Assembly: GCF_024692365.1 (NCBI RefSeq)
Contig: NZ_JAILMR010000129.1
Span: 1-64,000 of the forward strand
DNA from: Ruminococcus sp.
GTDB lineage: Bacteria; Bacillota; Clostridia; Oscillospirales; Ruminococcaceae
DNA: 64,000 bases
Reading direction: 5' to 3'
Part shown: in pieces, positions 16,355 through 22,868 of the stretch
Position numbering within the stretch: position 1 is the first letter of the stretch
Layout of the letters: each line of letters starts with the position of its first letter
Translations under genes and position numbers: made by a program
The notes under the pieces: model-generated
Database searches by the model: none
Told to the model about the DNA's origin: nothing
The model's input: the letters and a program-made list of their open reading frames with translations, nothing else

Positions 16355-18700
16355 TTAGCCGACCTTCTGGTAGATCTGACCGCCGTTGAGGGTCTTGCCC
16401 TTAGCAGCGAACATTTCAGAAATTGTAACTACCTGATAGCCCTGAGACTTCAGCCAAGGAAGAACATTTTCCATAGCAGTTGCAGTATTGTCATAAGTCT
16501 CGTGGCAAAGAACGATAGCACCGTTCAGAGAACCGTTGTTAGCTGCGTTCTTGATAGTGTTCTCGATCTGGTATGCAGATACGCCGTTATAGTCCTGGGT
16601 ATCGATAGAGCAAGTGATCAGGGGAACATCGTACAGTGTCTGCTGAACCTGCCAGTTGGATGCCAGGTAAGGCAGTCTCATCAGCTTGGAAGGCTCTGCA
16701 CCGATGATGCTTCTCAGCTTGCTTGCGCAGTTGTCATACTCAGAACGGATCTCAGAAGCAGACTTCTTTGTCAGGTCAGGGTGAGTAGTGGTGTGGTTTG
16801 CGATCTCCATACCCTTGCTGTAAGCATCACGAACCTGATCAGGCTTGCCGATCCAGTTGCCAACATAGAAGAATGTTGCGTGGAAGCCGTTCTTATAGAG
16901 AGCGTCGATGATTCTCTGACCGGAGTAACCCTGTGCAGTACCGTCATCGAAAGAAATTGCTACCATAGGCTTGCTGGGGTCAACGTAGTAGCCGTTAGGC
17001 TGAGGCTGAGTGTTGTTTCCGCCATTGTTGCCTTCGTTGTTGTTGCCGCCATTATTGCCGCCGTTGTTTGTGTTTGAAGGAGTATGATACTCGATGTTGT
17101 TGTTAGCTCTGGTAGTTACTGTTACGTAGTTTTCCAGAGCGCCTGCAGTATCCCACTTGCCGTTTACTCTTGCAGCGATTGCTACCTTGTAAGACATATT
17201 GGGTGTAAGATTCTTAGGTGTAACGTAAGAATTAGTAGAGATGTTAGAATTCTGAACTCTCCACTTGCCTGCCAGATAAACTGCGATACCGTACTTGTCA
17301 GCGCCCTTTACCTTGTCCCAAGTAAACTGCATCTGCTTGTACTGGCTGCTGTAAGCAACCTTGATGTTTGAAGGAACAGTTGCGCTTGTGCTGCCTGTAC
17401 CGGTAGTAGAACCGCCGCCTGCGGTGTAGCCCTTGTTAGCGCAGATAGCTCTGTCAACATAGATGTCGCACAGGCTGTCGGGAGCTTCAACATAGATCTT
17501 AACATTGGATGCGCCCGAAGGAATTGTGAAGTTGGTGTTCTCAAGCTTAGTCCACTTGCCAGCTGTGCAGGTCTCCTTAGCTATCTGAGTATAGTTGGTA
17601 GTACCGCTCTGATCATACTGCATGGACAGCTGAACGGTTGTGCTCTCGGTAGGATTAACCATTGCGCTGAAGCTGTAAGCGTTGCCTGCCTTGAAGTATG
17701 TGCTGTCAAGACCCAGCTCTGCGCCGTTCCAGTTAGAAGTTCTTCCGCTTACGTACAGGGACTTGCTGCCCTCATAAGCCTTGGAAGAAGAAGATACTGC
17801 ACTTGCAGCACCTCTGCCGGTCCAGTAATCAGTGCCGCTCTCGAAAGTACCTGTGTACAGTGTGCCCTCGATAGGCTCGGAAGTACCAGTGCCTGTTTCT
17901 GTGCCTGTTTCTGTGCCTGTACCTGTTCCGCCGGAGCCGTCATCTTCATACATATTCATAGTAACGTCAGCCGAACCGTCGGACTCCCAACCTTCAACGT
18001 TGAAAGCAACTTCGTACAGGTTACCCATCTTCATGCCCATGGACTCCCAAGCCTTGAAGTGCTCGGAAACATGGATAGTACCACTTGTTCTCAGATTCTG
18101 ACGGATACTGATGTACTGTGTGAAGTTCTTGTTACCTTCGATGGTGTAAGAATTTCTTGCACATGTGTATATCTTGTATGCACTTCCGTCGATAGTAACC
18201 TGACCCTTGTACTGTGCAGTAGAATCCTGTGCAGGTGACCAGTTCTTCCAGTCCTCAATGATGTAGTACTCTACCAGAGGATTCTGTGCCCAACCATAGA
18301 TACAGATTCTGGAGTTACCGGATGCACCTGCGGACCACTTGCAGTTATAGTCACAAATGAAGGGGTTGTAATCCTTGTATGTCTTGGGGTTGTTAAGATC
18401 CCAGAACAGACCACGACGAGCCAGGAAGTTACCTCTTGAACCGTTAGGACCGCACTTCCACTCTGTGCTGAAACCGCCGTCATTATCGTGCAGTGTCATA
18501 GTAGATGAATTAGGAGTATCTGCCTGCCAGATCTCATGATGGTAGCCATTTGACCAACCTACTTTTCTGTCATCACCAGGATTTGAAGAAGTACGGAATG
18601 TCTGTCCTGCAGATGCAGAAATAGCTGAAATGATAGGTGAAACCATCAGCATACCTGCAACAAAAGCACTTGTTATACGCTTTGAAACAGTTTTCTTCAT
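16355..18700 (-). CDS. Bifunctional xylanase/deacetylase: GH11, CBM22-like, FN3/CBM37-like, CE4
   Basis: Secreted enzyme of 781 residues that should cut the xylan backbone and remove acetyl groups. Order: signal peptide (about 1-31), GH11 jelly roll (about 33-250) with catalytic Glu in NPLVEYY (about 140) and VEGWESDG (about 235), a Gly/Thr/Glu linker, a CBM22/CBM4_9-type sandwich (about 280-425), the FN3-like module (about 440-530), an Asn/Gly-rich linker (about 530-565) and a CE4 NodB domain (about 570-775). The CE4 motifs are visible: SFDDGTAQGY, NHTTTHPDL and RLPYLASN. The leader RNA is highly structured, and the promoter has a TAAWCGTT/cre-like site. Confidence 0.93.
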   Translation of the reverse strand: MKKTVSKRITSAFVAGMLMVSPIISAISASAGQTFRTSSNPGDDRKVGWSNGYHHEIWQADTPNSSTMTLHDNDGGFSTEWKCGPNGSRGNFLARRGLFWDLNNPKTYKDYNPFICDYNCKWSAGASGNSRICIYGWAQNPLVEYYIIEDWKNWSPAQDSTAQYKGQVTIDGSAYKIYTCARNSYTIEGNKNFTQYISIRQNLRTSGTIHVSEHFKAWESMGMKMGNLYEVAFNVEGWESDGSADVTMNMYEDDGSGGTGTGTETGTETGTGTSEPIEGTLYTGTFESGTDYWTGRGAASAVSSSSKAYEGSKSLYVSGRTSNWNGAELGLDSTYFKAGNAYSFSAMVNPTESTTVQLSMQYDQSGTTNYTQIAKETCTAGKWTKLENTNFTIPSGASNVKIYVEAPDSLCDIYVDRAICANKGYTAGGGSTTGTGSTSATVPSNIKVAYSSQYKQMQFTWDKVKGADKYGIAVYLAGKWRVQNSNISTNSYVTPKNLTPNMSYKVAIAARVNGKWDTAGALENYVTVTTRANNNIEYHTPSNTNNGGNNGGNNNEGNNGGNNTQPQPNGYYVDPSKPMVAISFDDGTAQGYSGQRIIDALYKNGFHATFFYVGNWIGKPDQVRDAYSKGMEIANHTTTHPDLTKKSASEIRSEYDNCASKLRSIIGAEPSKLMRLPYLASNWQVQQTLYDVPLITCSIDTQDYNGVSAYQIENTIKNAANNGSLNGAIVLCHETYDNTATAMENVLPWLKSQGYQVVTISEMFAAKGKTLNGGQIYQKVG

Positions 18701-18778
18701 AAGCTAATTACCTCGCTTTCCAAAATTTTAAGTTAAGGTTTTAAAATATTGGACGATCTTCGGAAAAACACGGGCCCA

Positions 18779-18845
18779 CAGATGCTTCCCGGCTCATGCC
18801 TTCCCATCCTCATTACATGGGTCTTGTCATGAAAAAGCATCTGAA
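18779..18845 (-). ncRNA. Structured 5' leader element of the GH11-CE4 gene (unclassified)
   Basis: On the minus strand three nested stems can be drawn: CAGATGCTT / AAGCATCTG outside, TCATG / CATGA inside it, and CCCAT / ATGGG at the tip with loop GTAATGAGG. The unpaired segments ACAAGA, AAGG and GCCGGG lie between stems, as in a ligand-binding aptamer. It ends about 80 nt before the start codon, and a GGGCCC-CGTGTTTTT stretch follows. It does not match the c-di-GMP, TPP, cobalamin or fluoride consensus patterns that I know. Confidence 0.45.
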
Positions 18846-18877
18846 TGTTTTCGCAATAATCGACCGTCTCTAATTAG

Positions 18878-18905
18878 AGTTTACCAAATTTGCGAAAATT
18901 TACAA
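18878..18905 (-). promoter_or_regulatory. Promoter of the GH11-CE4 gene with overlapping palindrome
   Basis: TTGTAA (18900-18905) and TAAACT (18878-18883) with a 16-nt spacer on the minus strand. The perfect palindrome CTCTAATTAGAG (18868-18879) overlaps the end of the -10 box. A 9-bp inverted repeat TTTTCGCAA / TTGCGAAAA flanks the core promoter. Confidence 0.5.
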
Positions 18906-18919
18906 GACAATTTTTGCTG

Positions 18920-18933
18920 GGAAAACGTTTACA
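18920..18933 (-). promoter_or_regulatory. cre-like / TAAWCGTT site of the GH11-CE4 promoter
   Basis: Gene-strand TGTAAACGTTTTCC matches 13 of 14 positions of the LacI/CcpA cre consensus TGWAARCGYTWNCW. Its core TAAACGTT (18924-18931) is the one-base variant of the TAATCGTT sites at the other glycosidase promoters and lies 18 nt upstream of the -35 box. Confidence 0.55.
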
Positions 18934-19240
18934 GCTACCATTAATTGCGATTTACAGTCAAACGGCATAAAAACAGCACTCCAAATAGCTCGATTTTAGG
19001 GGCTTTTCCGTACAACTTACGAACGAAAATTATAAAATGTAAAAATTCTAACCATACAAATCAGCAATAAACGGTACGAAATAATTTCGTAACATTTTAA
19101 ACAGCATTTGCTGAATCCCACTATTTTAGGGAATTTTTGAAAATTTCAGAAAATATGAAATATCATTAAAATAGCAATAATTCGTTCAAACTGACCGATT
19201 ATTGCTATTTTGACATCTTATCAAACCGTACATATTTTAA

Positions 19241-19272
19241 AGCGGGACTACCCATAATTGGGCAATCCCGCT
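19241..19272 (-). terminator. Terminator of the dockerin-protein operon
   Basis: Interrupted stem AGCGGGA / TCCCGCT with inner CCCA / TGGG, followed by TTTAAAATA on the minus strand, about 45 nt past the stop at 19319. Confidence 0.65.
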
Positions 19273-19318
19273 GTTTATGCACTTATTTTATCGTCAATTT
19301 CAACAATTCGATTTTTAA

Positions 19319-20824
19319 TCAAATATACTTATCAGGAATGAGCTTACGTCCCTTGATATGTGCCGCGATAGCAACTATATCAGTAACGTTTATAATATTG
19401 TCGCCATTGATATCAGCTGTCAGAGGTGCTCTGCCGTCCAGCTTTTTATGCCCCTTGATGTGTGCCGCTATCACAACGATATCGGTAACATTTATCTTGC
19501 CGTCACGGTTTACATCACCCAGTTTCAGAGGCTTCTTGTCAACAGTTACGGTAAATCTCTGAATATCCTTTGTATTGGTAACTTTCAGCTTGTCAGTGCT
19601 CAGTGTGTAATCTCTTCTGTCGCCCTTGTCGTCTATATAGATTGTATAGTTACCGGGCTTGACATTATACAGGCAGTAACCATTCTGAGGATACTCAAAT
19701 ACGAAGTTCAGGTCTTCGATGCTCTTGGGCAGTTTTGCATCTTTTACAGAACCGCCGCCACCGCCTGAAATTGTACGTCCCGAACTCAGGGTATAAGACC
19801 ATTTGAAGTCGTATTCCATTTCGGTTTCCAGGGTTTCATTGGATACCCAGAACTCGACATATCCATTCTTATCGGGGATAGGCGCACTGATGACCGAACC
19901 GCTGTAATATAAACCTGTAAACGCACACTTGCTCTGATCTCCGCGAAGATCATATACCAACGTGTAGTTCTCACCATCATAGGAACCTGTTTTTGTAATT
20001 TTGAGATCATTACTTGTAAGTCCCGGGAAAGCGTCAGTAAACTTCATCTTGATCTTGGTGTATTTTACAGATCTATTATATACCTCACAGTGTTCACCGT
20101 TTATATGACCGCCGCTCGCCCATACCTCGTATTTTCCTGTATCTGCTTTAAAAGACTTTTTCTCACCTGCATGATCTGACAAATAGTAATAACCCTTCAG
20201 ATCACATTTCTGTCCGCTTTCGTAAGGACTTAACTGTAAATAACTCGCTCTGTTGTTAAGGTCGGGGAACTTGCTGTCGATATCAACAAAGATCGTGTTT
20301 GCGGGAACTGTCATTGTATCCGTCACAGTCACTTTACTGAGGTCGGTATAATAATAGTAGCACTGATCATCAAGTCTGATGTAGTATTTGTTATCACTGT
20401 ATGAAGGATATTTTTTACTTCTGCCGTTCATCAGCGCCCCGCTGGGTGCCACACCTTTTACACTATCCGGAACAAATTCATCATAAGGGACACTGCTTCT
20501 CTTGTCATAATTCTTCATGTCATTGGCAGAATGGATATTCGTGAAGTCATACAAAGTGTCATCAAGAACTTTCAGCTTGCCCTCAGGACCTGTAAATTCA
20601 GCTACCTTTTTGCCCGAACTGTCCTTTATCGCAAACTTCATGTTCGAGAGATCAACACCATCTCCCGCCTTGACCCCGAAATTCATGTAGGGCTTGTTCT
20701 TCCTGATGTTCGATGTTGAATCCGCAGGAAGATCGTCAACGTGTTCAAATGCGCTGACAGGCATTGCAAGCATCACAGCTGCCGCCAGAACTGCCGTAAG
20801 AGCTCTTATTTTCTTTGATATCAT
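19319..20824 (-). CDS. Secreted dockerin protein of unknown function (copy 2)
   Basis: Exported 501-residue protein: signal peptide (about 1-25), a beta-rich region of about 400 residues that I do not recognise, and a C-terminal type I-like dockerin (about 425-501). The two calcium-binding repeats are GDVNRDGKINVTDI and ADINGDNIINVTDI, both with AAHIKG. It is a clear paralogue of the next gene upstream; both share RKNKPYMNFGVK/RLNKPYLNINLK-type starts, YDLRG, YSGS and GYVEFWVS segments. It starts 42 nt after that gene with AAGGAGTAAAGAAT, so both form one operon. By its dockerin it should dock to a cohesin on a scaffold or the cell surface; no cohesin is encoded here. Confidence 0.8.
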   Translation of the reverse strand: MISKKIRALTAVLAAAVMLAMPVSAFEHVDDLPADSTSNIRKNKPYMNFGVKAGDGVDLSNMKFAIKDSSGKKVAEFTGPEGKLKVLDDTLYDFTNIHSANDMKNYDKRSSVPYDEFVPDSVKGVAPSGALMNGRSKKYPSYSDNKYYIRLDDQCYYYYTDLSKVTVTDTMTVPANTIFVDIDSKFPDLNNRASYLQLSPYESGQKCDLKGYYYLSDHAGEKKSFKADTGKYEVWASGGHINGEHCEVYNRSVKYTKIKMKFTDAFPGLTSNDLKITKTGSYDGENYTLVYDLRGDQSKCAFTGLYYSGSVISAPIPDKNGYVEFWVSNETLETEMEYDFKWSYTLSSGRTISGGGGGSVKDAKLPKSIEDLNFVFEYPQNGYCLYNVKPGNYTIYIDDKGDRRDYTLSTDKLKVTNTKDIQRFTVTVDKKPLKLGDVNRDGKINVTDIVVIAAHIKGHKKLDGRAPLTADINGDNIINVTDIVAIAAHIKGRKLIPDKYI

Positions 20825-20865
20825 ATTCTTTACTCCTTTTAATATGGTATACTATAAATATAGTA

Positions 20866-22362
20866 TCAGACGTATTTATTTGGAAGTAGCTTTTTCTTCT
20901 TGATATGGGCTGCAATAGTTATTATATCAGTAACATTGATGTCGTTCGACCCATTCACATCAGCGGTGAGAAGTTCTCTGCTGTGTAAAAGTTTATAGCC
21001 CCTGATATGCAGTGCTATCGCAAGGATATCACTAACATTTATCAAACCGTCCTGATTTACATCACCAAGCAGTAAAGGCTTTTTAGTGACCTTGATGTTA
21101 GCTGTCTGCATCTTCTTAGAATCAGTAACAGTGATACTTCCGACCGAAAGATCATAGTATTTACTGTCATATTTATCATCAGCAACAATAGTGTACTTAT
21201 CAGGCGTGAGTGCAGCTAAAAGGTATCCCGATTTCGGAAAATCCATCAGCACATTGATCTTTTCCTTCGTCTTTGGAAGATCAGCTTTGACAGCGCTGCC
21301 TCCGCCTGTTCCAGCTATAAAACCATTTTCAAGATCAACGCCATAAGTGAAGTTATATGTCAATTCAGCCTGAAGTTCTTCTTCGCTTACCCAGAACTCA
21401 ACATAGCCTTCGGAATCGGGTATAGAAACAGTAAGTGCAGATCCGCTGTAGATCAATGATGAAAATATAATTTTCTCCATGTTGCCTCTGAGATCATATG
21501 TAACGGGATACGTATCGTTTTTCATTTTATAATTGCGGGTCACTTTAAGATCATCATCTGCTATTCCAGGGAAAACATTGTTGAACTTCATCCTGACCTT
21601 TGCATACCTAACTGCATGATCGGGAACAGTAGTCCTGTCACCGCTGGCACCTAAGTTTGTGATTTCAATTTCATATTCTCCACTAGTGGCAGATACCAAG
21701 TCTTTTTTTCCGGCATGCTCATAAAATCTATATTTATTCTTTGCGGTTATCTCGCACTTCTGATTATTGTTACCTAAAGGAACAAGATGAAAACAGCTTG
21801 TTGTATCCTTGATATCCTTGACTTTTTTATCCACATCGATCAACAGAGTATTAGCAGGTACAGTCACCACTTCAACTATATTGAACCTTGTCTTATCGGT
21901 ATAGATAAGTGATGCATCATCAGCCGGACCTACCATGAACCCTTCTTTGGCTTCAATATAATTATAAGATTCGCCGTTCTTCTCCACCTTGCCAAAAGGA
22001 TATTGGCACTTTGCATTTGACTCGGGATAATACCGATACAGATATTTCCATTCAGGCAGATCTTGTGTCTTGTAGCTGGCAAGGCTATGAATACCTGTAA
22101 GATCAACGACATTTTTATCCTCTAAACTAACTTTGCCGTTGGCACCTGTGAAGGTCGCAACAGTTTTACCTTTTGAATTTTTCAGGGCGAACTTCACTTT
22201 GCTGATATCGGTACCACTGTCCGTTTTCAGGTTGATGTTGAGATAGGGTTTGTTAAGACGAACATTAGTTGTTATCTTGGTTATGTTTTCTGCTGCGGCA
22301 GCAAGTGGTGTCATGAGCATCATGGCAGCCATTGAAATTGCTGCTATCATTTTTTTCTTCAT
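20866..22362 (-). CDS. Secreted dockerin protein of unknown function (copy 1)
   Basis: Exported 498-residue protein with a signal peptide (about 1-24), the same unrecognised beta-rich region as its downstream paralogue, and a dockerin (about 420-498) with repeats GDVNQDGLINVSDI and ADVNGSNDINVTDI. It is the first gene of the two-gene operon, with TAAGGAGAGATATA before the ATG and its own promoter. There is no glycosidase or CBM motif that I can identify, so a structural, binding or inhibitor-like role is open. Confidence 0.8.
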   Translation of the reverse strand: MKKKMIAAISMAAMMLMTPLAAAAENITKITTNVRLNKPYLNINLKTDSGTDISKVKFALKNSKGKTVATFTGANGKVSLEDKNVVDLTGIHSLASYKTQDLPEWKYLYRYYPESNAKCQYPFGKVEKNGESYNYIEAKEGFMVGPADDASLIYTDKTRFNIVEVVTVPANTLLIDVDKKVKDIKDTTSCFHLVPLGNNNQKCEITAKNKYRFYEHAGKKDLVSATSGEYEIEITNLGASGDRTTVPDHAVRYAKVRMKFNNVFPGIADDDLKVTRNYKMKNDTYPVTYDLRGNMEKIIFSSLIYSGSALTVSIPDSEGYVEFWVSEEELQAELTYNFTYGVDLENGFIAGTGGGSAVKADLPKTKEKINVLMDFPKSGYLLAALTPDKYTIVADDKYDSKYYDLSVGSITVTDSKKMQTANIKVTKKPLLLGDVNQDGLINVSDILAIALHIRGYKLLHSRELLTADVNGSNDINVTDIITIAAHIKKKKLLPNKYV

Positions 22363-22410
22363 TATATCTCTCCTTAATAATAATGGTATTGATACGGCGG
22401 ATAGGTGCCA

Positions 22411-22449
22411 ATCATTTTAAATGATATCACAAATTTACATTTTTGTCAA
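22411..22449 (-). promoter_or_regulatory. Promoter of the dockerin-protein operon with overlapping palindrome
   Basis: TTGACA (22444-22449) and TATCAT (22421-22426) with a 17-nt spacer on the minus strand. The 15-nt palindrome ATCATTTTAAATGAT (22411-22425) covers the -10 box and start region, as an operator would. No TAAWCGTT site. Confidence 0.7.
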
Positions 22450-22500
22450 TCATTTCCAAGATAATTGAACATTAGTAAAATTTACAACGAGATGGTTAGG

Positions 22501-22657
22501 TATGCCAAGGAAACAAAGCGCGCGGTATATGCGACTGCGTCGGCATATGCCTCGCGCTAGCAGGCTTGCGGAGAGCACACCATCAGCTTTGCTGATGGTG
22601 TGCTCATTCGCAAGCCTTTCGCGAAAGGCTTGACCCAAAGCTCTCTTCCTTGGCATA
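22501..22657. repeat. Dispersed palindromic element, copy A
   Basis: A 157-bp ORF-less element with 12-bp inverted ends TATGCCAAGGAA / TTCCTTGGCATA. Inside are a GGTATATGCGAC / GTCGGCATATGCC stem, a perfect 15-bp stem GAGCACACCATCAGC with a TTT loop, and the palindrome AAGCCTTTCGCGAAAGGCTT. The first 107 nt are nearly identical to copy B at 54728. It looks like a MITE or a large REP-type element. Short reading frames across it are not convincing genes. Confidence 0.8.
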
Positions 22658-22764
22658 TCCCGCAAGTTTTGTACGTTATCCCGCGAAATCTCAGCATCAC
22701 CAATAAACCTGTACAATTAATCGCCCTCAATTCTGACAATTCGTAAATTTTTTTGACACACTCT

Positions 22765-22826
22765 TTACAAAACCCTGTAAAGTGTGGTATAATATCCTTG
22801 TTTGTAAATAAATAGAACAGTTGTTC
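22765..22826 (+). promoter_or_regulatory. parE promoter with palindrome and LexA-like box
   Basis: TTACAA and TATAAT (22788-22793) are 17 nt apart. The inverted repeat ACACTCTTTACA / TGTAAAGTGTG spans the -35 and spacer. GAACAGTTGTTC (22815-22826), just after the likely start site, fits the GAAC-N4-GTTC core of Gram-positive LexA boxes. Neither operator is proven. Confidence 0.5.
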
Positions 22827-22868
22827 TCTGTAACCTGGAGAACGTATAATATGATGTGAGGTTTTGAA

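Larger units (their letters stand above)
18701..19240. other. Intergenic region upstream of the GH11-CE4 gene
   Basis: No gene. From the gene outward: ribosome binding site, structured leader (18779-18845), a promoter with a palindrome at 18868-18879, and the cre-like site at 18920-18933. Beyond about 18935 the sequence is AT-rich and holds only a 13-bp inverted repeat (AAATAGCAATAAT and complement, 19169-19181 / 19198-19210) of unknown role. Confidence 0.6.

Noticed and set aside
18779-18845. Assignment of the xylanase leader as a c-di-GMP (GEMM) riboswitch
   Set aside because: The tip and joint sequences do not match the GEMM-I or c-di-GMP-II conserved bases that I know. It was left as an unclassified structured leader.
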